DNA of 64,000 nt, taken from positions 62,001 to 126,000 of the forward strand of contig JABTBR010000008.1 in the NCBI GenBank assembly GCA_013284265.1. Reading direction: 5' to 3'. The notes below the pieces were generated by a model. It was not told the origin of the DNA and did not search any database. It saw nothing but the letters and a program-made list of their open reading frames with translations. The position numbers and the translations under genes are program-made. The stretch is from Oxalobacteraceae bacterium. GTDB lineage: Bacteria; Pseudomonadota; Gammaproteobacteria; Burkholderiales; Burkholderiaceae_D. Below, piece after piece: positions 1 to 14,716 of the stretch; the first letter of the stretch is position 1, and every line of letters begins with the position of its first letter.

Positions 1-4231
<4,231 letters not shown>

Positions 4232-4265
4232 GGGATTCTCCGCTGCATTTTGATATCGAGAACCT

Positions 4266-4294
4266 AGAGTAGTGCAACGCAGCAGAAAACTCAA
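4266..4294 (-). promoter_or_regulatory. Candidate sigma-70 promoter of gltB
   Basis: On the minus strand TTGAGT (4294-4289), a 17-bp spacer and TACTCT (4271-4266) lie 35-63 bp upstream of the gltB ATG. The match to consensus is moderate. It is the best-spaced pair I found in this AT-rich leader, but it is unverified. Confidence 0.35.
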
Positions 4295-4346
4295 CTAGAA
4301 CAATTAGGGTCGGAGTAACATTAAATTTAAATCGGAAAGTTGAAAT

Positions 4347-4359
4347 TTTAAATAGGGAC
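4347..4359. repeat. Left copy of 13-bp inverted repeat bracketing the RAYT-like gene
   Basis: TTTAAATAGGGAC here is the exact reverse complement of 5426-5438. The pair encloses the terminator, one dispersed palindromic repeat and the whole transposase-family gene, so it may mark the ends of a once-mobile unit. Confidence 0.5.
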
Positions 4360-4380
4360 ATAGTGAGTCTTATCAAAAGA

Positions 4381-4413
4381 AAAACCGCAGCGGCGCGACG
4401 CCGGTGCGGTTTT
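4381..4413 (-). terminator. Rho-independent terminator downstream of the RAYT-like gene
   Basis: Arms AAAACCGCA (4381-4389) and TGCGGTTTT (4405-4413) enclose a further GC-rich stem. Read on the minus strand the hairpin is followed by a run of T residues (TTTTTCTTTT), so it should stop transcription from the RAYT-like gene before gltB. The rest of the 379-bp gap 4232-4610 holds the gltB promoter region, one inverted-repeat arm and one dispersed repeat. Confidence 0.7.
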
Positions 4414-4488
4414 AGCGGGTTGCGGCGGCTTTTAGCCGTACCGCTGTCGTCTATAAAATCTACGCCTGAGTGCCGCTGACTTCCTTGG

Positions 4489-4585
4489 AACCCAAGGCAA
4501 AGAGCCGGGGTCTGACCCGGGTCCGGGGAGGGGCTTCGCCCCGCCTGTCCCGATGGGACAGGCCCCCAGGGTTCAGCCGTGGGTT
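4489..4585 (+). repeat. Dispersed palindromic repeat, long form (97 bp)
   Basis: It begins AACCCAAGGCAAAGAGC (arm A) and ends GCCGTGGGTT (arm B, inverted), with internal hairpins GAGGGGCTTCGCCCC and CCTGTCCCGATGGGACAGG. It is one of nine full copies in the window and sits 25 bp downstream of the stop of the RAYT-like gene. Confidence 0.85.
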
Positions 4586-4610
4586 TTAAAAGCGGCGGCG
4601 GCCCGCCAAG

Positions 4611-5333
4611 TTACTCAGACTCTGCAGTGGAATCAACCTCAGCCGGCTTGACCTTGAACGGCCTTCCCCGCTTGGCAGGCAAGACCTGGCGCTTGGCCTT
4701 GGCCTGCAACTCCGTCTTGAAATGTTCCGAACCCAGCGGCCAGCCCCTGAGCACGGTCTCCTCGATGGCCAGCCTCTCCTTGCTGGACAGCCCATAGCTG
4801 GACAACTCCAGATAGGCCGCCTCGCGCTGGAACGGCGTATTGCCCAGCGCCCAGTACTTGGCATGGTCGGTAATCAAGCCATCCGGCTTGGCCCCCACAT
4901 GGTGGGCATAGCTGGACCAGGGATAATCTCCCGCCTGCCCAACCAGCCCCAAACGCACCGCCTCGGACTCGATATATCTGCTGCACGACATTAGGTATTG
5001 ATCTGCATCAATAAGCGCCGTTTTGTAGCGTCCGTTCCACAAAGTTCCACTACGACCATACTTTTGATTGAAGTAAGGTACGTAATGCCGCCCTATCCAT
5101 TGCATCATCTGGCCCAGTCCGGTTTCGTCGGACGGCGTGACCAGCAGCTGGATCTGGCTGGGCAGCAGCGCGAAGGCATGCACCGCGACCTTGTACTGGC
5201 GCGCGGCGGTACGCAGCCAGCCGAGGAAAAACAGGTGGTCGTCGGCATCGCGGAACACGGTGTCGTTGTTATTGCCGCGCTGGACTAGATGGTGGGGCTG
5301 GGCGGGAATGATCAGACGGGGCAGGCGGGCCAT
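4611..5333 (-). CDS. RAYT-like (REP-associated tyrosine transposase, Y1_Tnp family) protein with altered HUH motif
   Basis: This 240-residue protein matches the IS200/RAYT single-strand transposase fold: an N-terminal PHHLVQRGNN segment, a strand ending in a hydrophobic motif at residues 54-66, WNGRYK at 99-104 and DQYLMSCSRYIE at 111-122. The catalytic motif that should read His-x-His is Gln60-Ile61-Gln62 (LLPSQIQLLV), so both metal-binding histidines are missing. Tyr113 or Tyr120 could be the nucleophile position. The C-terminal tail contains KRGRPFK, an AT-hook-like element. The reading frame is otherwise intact. Known RAYTs process REP palindromes; here a palindromic repeat lies 25 bp beyond the stop codon. 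It may be a domesticated DNA-binding protein or a subclass with different chemistry. Confidence 0.8.
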   Translation of the reverse strand: MARLPRLIIPAQPHHLVQRGNNNDTVFRDADDHLFFLGWLRTAARQYKVAVHAFALLPSQIQLLVTPSDETGLGQMMQWIGRHYVPYFNQKYGRSGTLWNGRYKTALIDADQYLMSCSRYIESEAVRLGLVGQAGDYPWSSYAHHVGAKPDGLITDHAKYWALGNTPFQREAAYLELSSYGLSSKERLAIEETVLRGWPLGSEHFKTELQAKAKRQVLPAKRGRPFKVKPAEVDSTAESE

Positions 5334-5425
5334 GGCGGTTCACGTAGCGGAAAACCACGATTTTACGCCGCCGCAGCGACTCTGTCCCCGATTATTTTTA
5401 AAATTGAAAAATACAGGCCGACTCC

Positions 5426-5438
5426 GTCCCTATTTAAA
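5426..5438. repeat. Right copy of 13-bp inverted repeat bracketing the RAYT-like gene
   Basis: GTCCCTATTTAAA is the exact inverse of 4347-4359. A related motif, GACTCTGTCCCCGATTA, lies just left of it near 5379-5395, so the gene has at least two GTCCC-containing boxes in its upstream flank. Confidence 0.5.
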
Positions 5439-5455
5439 GGAAGGGAGTGGAGAGA

Positions 5456-6136
5456 CTACGATAAATTGAAGCTGGCGGACAGGCTGTAGCCCTCGCCATA
5501 GGCGCTGCGCAGCGGCAGATCCTGGCCCAGGCCGGTGCGGGCCTTCTTGCGCAGGCGATACACCAGCATGTCGACGCGGCGGCCGGCATCCGGATCGTCG
5601 CCGCCTATGCCGGCCACAATCACCTGGCGCGGCACGGGCCGGGTGTTAATAGTGAGCAGATGCAGGAAGTTGCACTCTTTTTCAGTCAGCGTGATCGCCA
5701 AGCCTTGCAGCTCCAGCTGGCGCGCGCTGACCTTCAGGGTCCACTTGCTGGGCACGGGGATGGTTTCCTGCGGACCGACGCGCCGGTCCAGCGCCTCGAT
5801 GTGGGCGGCCAGTTCGGGAAACTTGATCGGCTTGGTCAGATAGTGGTCGGCGCCCAGGCGCAGGCCCAGGATGCGGTTGTCGAAAGCCACGCGGCCGGTC
5901 AATACCAGCAGACCGATCTGCGGATACAACTGGCGCATGCGCGGAATCACATTGAAGCCGTCTTCGTCCGGCAGGCCCAGATCCAGCACCACCACGCCGA
6001 CATTGCCTTGGCTCAATGCGGACCACATTTCGCTCGCATTGTTGGTAATGTTCACTTCGTGTTCCAGCTCAGCCAGGAACTCCGCCATTTCTTCGGCGTA
6101 GTCCAGATTGTCTTCCACGATGAGTATTTGCGTCAT
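5456..6136 (-). CDS. OmpR/PhoB-type response regulator
   Basis: The 226-residue protein has a receiver domain (about 1-118) with the acidic pocket Glu8/Asp9, phospho-acceptor Asp52 in VVVLDLGLPDEDG, Thr80 and Lys102 in YLTKPIK. A winged-helix DNA-binding domain (about 125-222) follows, with the recognition segment DPDAGRRVDMLVYRLRKK. It lies 62 bp downstream of a PAS histidine kinase on the same strand, so the two should form a cognate pair. The regulated genes are not evident: no neighbour is an obvious target, and the next genes on either side (the RAYT-like gene and the helicase) have no family link to a stimulus. The start ATG is the only reasonable one before the REC domain. Confidence 0.93.
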   Translation of the reverse strand: MTQILIVEDNLDYAEEMAEFLAELEHEVNITNNASEMWSALSQGNVGVVVLDLGLPDEDGFNVIPRMRQLYPQIGLLVLTGRVAFDNRILGLRLGADHYLTKPIKFPELAAHIEALDRRVGPQETIPVPSKWTLKVSARQLELQGLAITLTEKECNFLHLLTINTRPVPRQVIVAGIGGDDPDAGRRVDMLVYRLRKKARTGLGQDLPLRSAYGEGYSLSASFNLS

Positions 6137-6198
6137 TGATGCGCCATTCGAAACGATGAGTGAGCGGACTGCCCGATTTGCTACCCGGGAGAGCGCTG

Positions 6199-7338
6199 CT
6201 ATGTCAGAGAATTATCACTGCTGCAACCATCCGGCGCAAGGCTTTTCCCGGCTGGCGCTAGCATGGGCAACCAAATACGGAATTCCGCGCCGCTTTCAGA
6301 AAGATTCCTGACGCTAATGGAAGCGCCCTGCACCTCCAGCACCGAACGCGCCATGTACAGGCCGAGGCCGGAACCGGCCACCGGCTCGGCCATGGCTTGC
6401 GCCGCCGCACCGCGCACGCCGCGTTCGAACACGCGCTCATGCTCGTCCGGCGCCAGTCCGGGGCCGTGATCGCGCACCAGCAGCTCGACGCCGCCTTCCG
6501 GCGCCAGCCGCCCCGTCATGACGATGGGACTGTCTTGCGGCGAGTACTTGATGGCGTTGTCGAGCAGGATTTCCAGGCACAGGCGCATGCCGTTCGGATC
6601 GGCGCGCAACCACTGCGGCAAGCCTTCGCTGTGCACGCTGATCTGGGGCCGGCGCAGGCGCGCGGCACCGGCGGCGTCTTCCAGCAGCGCGCGCGGCGAG
6701 ATTTCATTGGCCAGGCGCTGGCGGCCGATGCTGGCCAGCCGTTCCGGCGACAGGTATTCCTCCAGCAGTTCGAGCATGCGGTCGACCGCGCTCTGGATCT
6801 TGCGGTAGCGCTTGCGGGTCGCTTCGTCGTGGTGGGCGCCGGTCGATTCCAGGCGTTGTACCGCGCCATCGATGGTGGCCAGCGGGGTACGGAACTCATG
6901 CGACACCATGGACGCGAATTTTTTCTGCTGCTCCAGCAATTCCCGGCGCGAAGAGGTATCGCGAATGACGCCGACCACGCTGGTGACGTCGCCATCGGCA
7001 TTGCAGACCAGGGTGGAGTCGATTTCCACCGGGATCAGGCGGCCGTCGCGGTGCGGCTGTTCCGATTCGCTGGACAGGAAACGCACGCTGTGGTCGCCCG
7101 CCGCATAGCGCGCTATGCGCGCCGGCAAGTCCTGCAGCAGCATGGGGGCGAGCGCCTGGGCCTGCTCCAGCGTATAGCCGAAGCGCTCCAGCGCGGCCGG
7201 ACTCAGATAGACCAGGCGCAGGCTGGCGCAATCGACCGTCCAGCACACCGCGCCGCTATGTTCCAGCATCAGGCGGTAACGCGCCTCATTGTCTTGAGCC
7301 CGCTGTAGGGCGGCTTGCAATTCAGGAACAGTCGCCAT
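6199..7338 (-). CDS. PAS-domain sensor histidine kinase, predicted cytosolic
   Basis: This 379-residue kinase has a PAS sensor (about 15-135), a HisKA dimerisation helix with phospho-acceptor His147 in SHEFRTPL, and a HATPase domain with Asn260 (N box), DHGPGL at 289-294 (G1) and GSGLGL at 321-326 (G2). No signal peptide or transmembrane helix is visible, so it should sense an intracellular cue through PAS. The response regulator starts 62 bp downstream, giving a kinase-first operon. The helicase gene ends 40 bp upstream on the same strand, so read-through is possible. The ligand cannot be deduced from sequence. Confidence 0.93.
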   Translation of the reverse strand: MATVPELQAALQRAQDNEARYRLMLEHSGAVCWTVDCASLRLVYLSPAALERFGYTLEQAQALAPMLLQDLPARIARYAAGDHSVRFLSSESEQPHRDGRLIPVEIDSTLVCNADGDVTSVVGVIRDTSSRRELLEQQKKFASMVSHEFRTPLATIDGAVQRLESTGAHHDEATRKRYRKIQSAVDRMLELLEEYLSPERLASIGRQRLANEISPRALLEDAAGAARLRRPQISVHSEGLPQWLRADPNGMRLCLEILLDNAIKYSPQDSPIVMTGRLAPEGGVELLVRDHGPGLAPDEHERVFERGVRGAAAQAMAEPVAGSGLGLYMARSVLEVQGASISVRNLSESGAEFRIWLPMLAPAGKSLAPDGCSSDNSLT

Positions 7339-7377
7339 GGTTTTATTAATAAAATATTATCGTAACAGTATGCGCTC

Positions 7378-10300
7378 TTATTCCGCCAGCGGCGCGAAGA
7401 TCTGCTGCAAATCTTCCTGGGTCAGCGCCATCTTCTGGGCTTCGCCATCGGCCAGGATGGACTGGGCCAGGTCGGATTTCTTCTGCTGCAAGATCTGGAT
7501 CTTTTCTTCCAGCGTACCCTTGGCGATCAACTTGTAGACAAACACCGGCTTGTCCTGGCCGATACGCCAGGCGCGGTCGGTGGCCTGGTTCTCGGCCGCC
7601 GGATTCCACCACGGATCGTAGTGGATCACGGTGTCGGCCGCGGTCAGGTTCAGGCCCACGCCGCCCGCCTTCAGGCTGATCAGGAAGATCGGCACGGCGC
7701 CCTGCTGGAACGCCGCCACCTGGGCGCTGCGGTCCTTGGTGTCGCCGGTCAGCAGCGCATACGGGATGTCGCGCGCCTCCAGTTCCTGCTCGATCAGTTC
7801 GAGCATGCTGGTGAACTGCGAGAACACCAGGATCTTGCGGTCTTCTTCCAGCAAATCCTCGACCATCTGCATCAGGTCGATCAGCTTGGCCGAGCCAGCC
7901 GTCTGCTTGCGCGAGGGCAGCGACTTGACCAGGCGCGGGTCGCAGCACACCTGGCGCAGTTTGAGCAGCGCTTCCAGGATCACGATCTGGCTGCGCGCCA
8001 CGCCCTTGCGGTCGATCTCGTCGCGCACCTTCTGGTCCATCGCCAGGCGCACGGTTTCGTACAGGTCGCGCTGGGCGCCGGTCAGTTCGACCTTGCGCAC
8101 CATTTCCGTCTTCGGCGGCAATTCCTTGGCCACGCTGTCCTTGGTGCGGCGCAGCAGGAAGGGCTTGATGCGGCGATTTAACAGCGTACGCCGCATCGGA
8201 TCGTCCTGGCGCTCGATAGGATGACGGAACTGGCTGTTGAAGCTTTTCTCGTCGCCCAGCAGGCCCGGCAGCAGGAAGTGGAATTGCGACCACAGCTCGC
8301 CCAGGTGATTTTCCAGCGGCGTGCCGGACAGGCACAGGCGATGGCGCGCGCGCAGCAGGCCGGCGCTCTGGGCCGCCTTGGAGCGGGTGTTCTTGATGTA
8401 ATGCGATTCATCCAGAATGACCAGGTGGAAATCGTGCTCGCGCAGTTTTTCCTCGTCGCGCGGCAGCAGCGCGTAGGTAGTCAGCACCAGGTCGGACTGG
8501 GCGATCTGGTCGAACTGGCCCATGCGGTCCTTGCCTTGCAGCAGCAACACGCGCAGCGAGGGGGCGAACTTGGCCGCTTCGTCCTGCCAGTTGCCCATCA
8601 GGCTGGTCGGCGCGATCACCAGCGCCGGCGCGCTCAGGCGGCCGGCTTCTTTTTCGATCAGGATGTGGGCCAGGGTTTGCACCGTCTTGCCCAGACCCAT
8701 GTCATCGGCCAGGATGCCGGCCAGATTGTATTCGCGCAGGAATTGCATCCAGGCCAGACCGTCGGACTGGTAGTCGCGCAAGGTCGCCTGCAGGCCGGGC
8801 GGGGTCGCCACTTTCTTGACGGAACCGAACTGGTTGAGTTTGCGGCCCATTTCCAGCAATGCCTCGCCGCCCTGCCAGCGCAGCTCCAGGCCGCGGGCCA
8901 GCTCGTCGAGACGGGCCGCGTCCAGGGTCGCCATGCGCAGCGCCGTCTTGATCTTGTCGCTGAAATACAGCTCGCCCAGCGTGGACAGGATGGGCCGCAC
9001 GCGGCCCCAGGGCAGGGCCACGCGTGTGCCGTCGGGCAAGGTGGCCAGCATCTGGTCGGCATCGGTGTGCGCGGCCAGGGCCTTGGGATTGAAGTCCAGC
9101 GGGGCGTTGCGGATCATCTGCACCAGCACCGGCAGCAGCGGCACGCGCTCCTGGTTGACCACAATGCCCAGTTCCAGCTCGAACCAGGCATTGCCGCCAT
9201 CGGCCGCATCGGGCGTGACGTCGGCATACCAGTCTTCCACCTCGGTGACGTCGTAGCGGTACTTGGCCGCCCGTTCGACGCGCCAGCCCTGGGCTTCGAG
9301 CGCGTCGAAACCATCGGCGGCGAAGCGTATCCATTCGGCCTGGCTGGCCAGCAGCTGCGCGCCCTTGACGCTGGACAGCGGCAAAGTCGTGGGCTTGCGG
9401 AAGCCCAGCGCATCGAGGGCGCCCAGCGCCAGCGCTTCGGCGGCCTCGTTGCGGGTGATGATTTCGGTGACTTCGCCCTTCTGGCGCACCACCCGCTGGG
9501 ACGGGTCGAAGGAGACCCGTTCGCCGTCGTAGTCGAAGGACAGCACGGCGAAGTCGTGCCAGCGCTGCACGCTGCCGTCGGCCAGCATGGCCGCGTCCAG
9601 CAGCAGGATGGGGCGTGGCAGCACGTCTTCGCGCAGGCGCTGCGGCAGCGGCTGGGGCAGCGGCATCAGTTGCTGCAGGCCGTGGGCCAGCAGCAGTTGC
9701 GATACCCGCACCTTGTCGTTGGCGGTCAGCAGCGGGGCTTGCGCCACCAGCGCCTGCAGATCGGCCAGCGGAATCTCGGCGCCGCCCTGGTTCAGTTGCA
9801 GCACGCCGCAGGACAGATTGTCGATATACCAGGGAGGATCGGTGGGCAGCATGTAGTCGATCTGATCGGCACCGGTATGGCGCGCGCCGGCCGGGGCGGC
9901 GACCTGCCAGCCCAGGCGCAGGCCCTTGCCTTCTTCACGCCAGGCCAGATTGGCTTCGCGCAACTGGCCGGCCTGCAGCGGATAGACCAGGCCATTGCCG
10001 ACATCGGCCCAGGAATTGGCCCACAGCAACTTACCCTGATCGGACAGCATCTGCAGCAGGGCCGCGCCGATCTTGCCGCGCGGCTCGGTGGCGCTGCCGG
10101 TCTGGGAATTGTTGCCGCTGCGCATGGCCACAAAGAAACGCACCAGATCCTCGTCGCCCGGCAGCAGGAAACTTGGCGGGGCCGACAGCAGCGAAAACAC
10201 TTCGCTGACGGGCGTGGCCGCGGCCACGTCGCCATTGCCGCGCAGGCGCGCCTTGTACAGGCACAGGGCCACATGGCGGCCGCCGCTGGTGGGCGCCATC

Positions 10301-10509
10301 ACATAGATCAGCCGGTACTGGGTCTGGGCCTGTTTCGGGTCGGCTTCGACCGGACTGGCCGGCAGCTTGGCTTTGGGATGGGCGGCAGCATCCACACGCT
10401 GCAGCCAGGTGGCTACAGCGTACGATAATTGGTTCGCGGGCGGCGTAAGACGGGGCGTCACCACCGGGGCTTCGCTGTCGTCGTCGCGGGTAAAATCCAT
10501 AGGGCGCAT
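7378..10509 (-). CDS. SNF2-family DEAD/DEAH-box helicase-like ATPase
   Basis: A 1043-residue protein whose C-terminal half is a complete SNF2 motor: Walker A DDMGLGKT with Lys608, Walker B DESH in place of DEAH near residue 705, SGTPLENHLGELWS (motif III) and the RecA-2 lobe with LKAGGVGLNLTAADTV and motif VI QATDRAWRIGQ. The N-terminal 550 residues have no recognisable SWIM zinc finger and are of unknown fold. Bacterial members of this group are helicase-like translocases acting on DNA or nucleoprotein; substrate and partners are unknown. The gene is divergent from tex with 188 bp between the start codons. Its opposite strand carries a 735-codon shadow frame. Confidence 0.93.
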   Translation of the reverse strand: MRPMDFTRDDDSEAPVVTPRLTPPANQLSYAVATWLQRVDAAAHPKAKLPASPVEADPKQAQTQYRLIYVMAPTSGGRHVALCLYKARLRGNGDVAAATPVSEVFSLLSAPPSFLLPGDEDLVRFFVAMRSGNNSQTGSATEPRGKIGAALLQMLSDQGKLLWANSWADVGNGLVYPLQAGQLREANLAWREEGKGLRLGWQVAAPAGARHTGADQIDYMLPTDPPWYIDNLSCGVLQLNQGGAEIPLADLQALVAQAPLLTANDKVRVSQLLLAHGLQQLMPLPQPLPQRLREDVLPRPILLLDAAMLADGSVQRWHDFAVLSFDYDGERVSFDPSQRVVRQKGEVTEIITRNEAAEALALGALDALGFRKPTTLPLSSVKGAQLLASQAEWIRFAADGFDALEAQGWRVERAAKYRYDVTEVEDWYADVTPDAADGGNAWFELELGIVVNQERVPLLPVLVQMIRNAPLDFNPKALAAHTDADQMLATLPDGTRVALPWGRVRPILSTLGELYFSDKIKTALRMATLDAARLDELARGLELRWQGGEALLEMGRKLNQFGSVKKVATPPGLQATLRDYQSDGLAWMQFLREYNLAGILADDMGLGKTVQTLAHILIEKEAGRLSAPALVIAPTSLMGNWQDEAAKFAPSLRVLLLQGKDRMGQFDQIAQSDLVLTTYALLPRDEEKLREHDFHLVILDESHYIKNTRSKAAQSAGLLRARHRLCLSGTPLENHLGELWSQFHFLLPGLLGDEKSFNSQFRHPIERQDDPMRRTLLNRRIKPFLLRRTKDSVAKELPPKTEMVRKVELTGAQRDLYETVRLAMDQKVRDEIDRKGVARSQIVILEALLKLRQVCCDPRLVKSLPSRKQTAGSAKLIDLMQMVEDLLEEDRKILVFSQFTSMLELIEQELEARDIPYALLTGDTKDRSAQVAAFQQGAVPIFLISLKAGGVGLNLTAADTVIHYDPWWNPAAENQATDRAWRIGQDKPVFVYKLIAKGTLEEKIQILQQKKSDLAQSILADGEAQKMALTQEDLQQIFAPLAE

Positions 10510-10638
10510 TGTTGTTCTAATTCAGTTCAAAAACGGCAACAGGCAATATTATCCGCCATACGGCGATTCGTGTTTGCGTAATCTTCAAAATGGCACGCGC
10601 AGGGTGTGCTGGCGCACAGTCCGATTGGGCTGTCAAGA

Positions 10639-10667
10639 CTGGCAACTTGGCGCCGATTGCGTATGAT
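10639..10667 (+). promoter_or_regulatory. Candidate sigma-70 promoter of tex
   Basis: CTGGCA (10639-10644), a 17-bp spacer and TATGAT (10662-10667) lie 31 bp upstream of the tex start codon. The -10 matches consensus at five of six bases, the -35 at four. Confidence 0.4.
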
Positions 10668-10697
10668 TCCGGGCTTGACCGCGAAGGATGTCCCCCC

Positions 10698-13046
<2,349 letters not shown>

Positions 13047-13080
13047 GGACCAGCGCCAAGGTGCCGGCGGCAGTATTTAA

Positions 13081-13179
13081 AACCCACGGCAAAGAGCCGG
13101 GGTCAGACCCTAGGGTCCGGGGAGGGGCTTCGCCCCGCCTGTCCCGTTGGGACAGGCCCCCAGGGTTGCGCCGTGGGTT
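13081..13179 (+). repeat. Dispersed palindromic repeat, long form (99 bp)
   Basis: It runs from AACCCACGGCAAAGAGC (arm A) to GCGCCGTGGGTT (arm B) with both internal hairpins (GAGGGGCTTCGCCCC; CCTGTCCCGTTGGGACAGG). It lies 34 bp beyond the tex stop codon. Confidence 0.85.
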
Positions 13180-13227
13180 TCAGCTTGCAGCCAACGGCCC
13201 GCTCCCAGAGCCAAACCATACCCCCAC

Positions 13228-13250
13228 CGTCATTTTCTTATAAAATGACG
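13228..13250. promoter_or_regulatory. Dyad upstream of the glutaredoxin gene
   Basis: CGTCATTTT (13228-13236) and AAAATGACG (13242-13250) form perfect 9-bp arms around CTTAT, 31 bp before the glutaredoxin ATG. The A/T sequence CTTATAAAAT inside it could supply a -10 element. It may be an operator, a short terminator for tex transcripts, or both. Confidence 0.4.
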
Positions 13251-13281
13251 CCATCTATTATTCAATTCCCCTGAGGCAGCT

Positions 13282-13593
13282 ATGAGCGACGTACAAACCT
13301 GGATCAAAGAAACCGTGACGAACACCCCTGTGGTGCTGTTCATGAAGGGCACCGCCCAGTTCCCGCAGTGCGGCTTCTCCGGCCGTGCCATCCAGATCCT
13401 GAAAGCCTGCGGCGTCGAAAACATCGCCACCGTCAACGTGCTGGACGATCCTGAAGTCCGTCAAGGCATCAAGGATTACTCGAACTGGCCGACCATTCCC
13501 CAGCTCTACATCAAGGGCGAATTCATCGGCGGTTCCGACATCATGAATGAAATGTTTGAATCGGGCGAACTGAAAGCCCTGATCGATGCCTGA
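13282..13593 (+). CDS. grxD: Grx4-family monothiol glutaredoxin
   Basis: A 103-residue single-domain protein with the monothiol active site CGFS at residues 30-33 (FPQCGFSG) and the glutathione-binding segments [15 protein letters not shown] and GGSDIM. Class II monothiol glutaredoxins coordinate a 2Fe-2S cluster in a glutathione-bridged dimer and hand it to target apoproteins. They are not classic disulfide reductases. Length and motifs are fully typical. Its last codons overlap the ubiX start by 8 bp, implying translational coupling; ubiX makes prenylated FMN and is not an iron-sulfur enzyme, so the linkage is probably positional. Confidence 0.96.
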   Translation: MSDVQTWIKETVTNTPVVLFMKGTAQFPQCGFSGRAIQILKACGVENIATVNVLDDPEVRQGIKDYSNWPTIPQLYIKGEFIGGSDIMNEMFESGELKALIDA

Positions 13594-14179
13594 TCAAGCC
13601 AGGCGCATCGTCATAGCCATCACGGGCGCCACCGGCGCCGTGTATGGCGTGCGCCTGCTGCAGCATCTGCAACACGCGGCTGGCATAGAGACGCATCTGA
13701 TCGTCTCCGATGCCGCCGTGCTCACCCTGCACCAGGAAACCGGCCTGCAACGACGCGACGTCGAAGCGCTGGCCCATGTGGTGCACAAAGCCCGCGATAT
13801 CGGCGCCTCGATCGCCAGCGGCTCCTTCCAGTCCGACGGCATGATCGTCGCCCCCTGTTCGATGAAGACCCTGGCGTCCGTGGCCCACGGCCTGTCGGAT
13901 AATCTGATCGCGCGCGCGGCCGATGTGGTGCTCAAGGAGCGCCGCCGGCTGGTGCTGATGGTGCGCGAAACCCCCTTCAATCTGGCGCATCTGCGCAATA
14001 TGACGGCCGTCACCGAGATGGGCGGCATCATTTTCCCACCACTGCCGAGCTTTTACCACCAGCCGCAAAGCATTGCGGAAATGGTCGATCACACGGTGGG
14101 CCGGGTTCTGGATTTATTTGCTTTGGAGCATGCGCTGGCGCCCCGCTGGGCTGGCATGAAGGGTGCTACGGGGATGTGA
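13586..14179 (+). CDS. ubiX: Flavin prenyltransferase UbiX
   Basis: The 197-residue protein starts with the flavodoxin-like nucleotide-binding segment [18 protein letters not shown]. It has the typical UbiX sequence [20 protein letters not shown] around residues 90-110, the arginine-rich strand [15 protein letters not shown] and [10 protein letters not shown]. UbiX attaches a dimethylallyl unit to FMN to form the prenyl-FMN cofactor of UbiD-type decarboxylases, used for 4-hydroxybenzoate decarboxylation in ubiquinone synthesis. No ubiD is in the window. The start overlaps the glutaredoxin stop by 8 bp. Confidence 0.96.
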   Translation: MPDQARRIVIAITGATGAVYGVRLLQHLQHAAGIETHLIVSDAAVLTLHQETGLQRRDVEALAHVVHKARDIGASIASGSFQSDGMIVAPCSMKTLASVAHGLSDNLIARAADVVLKERRRLVLMVRETPFNLAHLRNMTAVTEMGGIIFPPLPSFYHQPQSIAEMVDHTVGRVLDLFALEHALAPRWAGMKGATGM

Positions 14180-14716
14180 GTTTGGGCTGGCATTGGCTGC
14201 GCGCAGAAGATGCGGCGCCGTCAGCGCTCCCGCCGGCATCGCAAAGACACCGGTGATTGCAGCAAGACCGAACCGGCGGCGCAGAAACCGCCCACCGGCA
14301 TCAGTTGATTAACGCGGCTCGAACTGCTGGCCGCTGGCGCGTTTTAAATCCCGGGCTTCTTCCACCATGCGACGATGCGCGATGCGCTTACGCATGACTT
14401 CCGCATGCTGTTCTGCAGTCATGGGCGGAACGGTCATTAAATCTTTTAGCTGCGCTACATTGCTGTAATTACTTTTCATTAGACGGCTCAAAAGCTGGCT
14501 CCGTAGTAAAGGCTGCGTAACGCTGTACTCCGCCAAGCCCGCTGCCGGATTTCGAAACTCCTTGCCGCAATGGCGCGCTATGAGGAAAAATCCGACCGGC
14601 TCAGTAACCCTATTGTGCACTAGTTTCGTGTCTGATCAGTGACAAATCACAATCGAATCCCTGTCTTAGGGGAAACCCTCAGCGCATCCAGGCCAGCCGC
14701 TTTGTTACTTTTGGTA
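14180..14716. other. Gap with at most one very small gene
   Basis: This 537-bp stretch between ubiX and the HTH regulator has no convincing conserved gene. It contains only the doubtful 56-codon frame listed separately. I saw no tRNA, insertion-sequence end or strong terminator. A T-rich partial repeat (two copies of ACTTTTGGTA spaced 12 bp apart) lies at about 14707-14728, overlapping the end of the regulator gene. Confidence 0.4.
14309..14479 (-). CDS. Possible small basic protein, unknown function
   Basis: From the internal ATG at 14479 the frame encodes 56 residues, strongly charged, with a predicted helix from MTAEQHAEVMRKRIAHRRM to LKRA. The frame stays open upstream to 14620, but those extra residues look random. 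It lies downstream of the HTH regulator on the same strand, 237 bp away. I recognise no family. The helical, basic composition suggests a real peptide, but chance cannot be excluded. Confidence 0.3.
   Translation of the reverse strand: MKSNYSNVAQLKDLMTVPPMTAEQHAEVMRKRIAHRRMVEEARDLKRASGQQFEPR

Noticed and set aside
8221..10428. 735-codon plus-strand frame
   Set aside because: Antisense shadow of the SNF2-family helicase; no recognisable domains.
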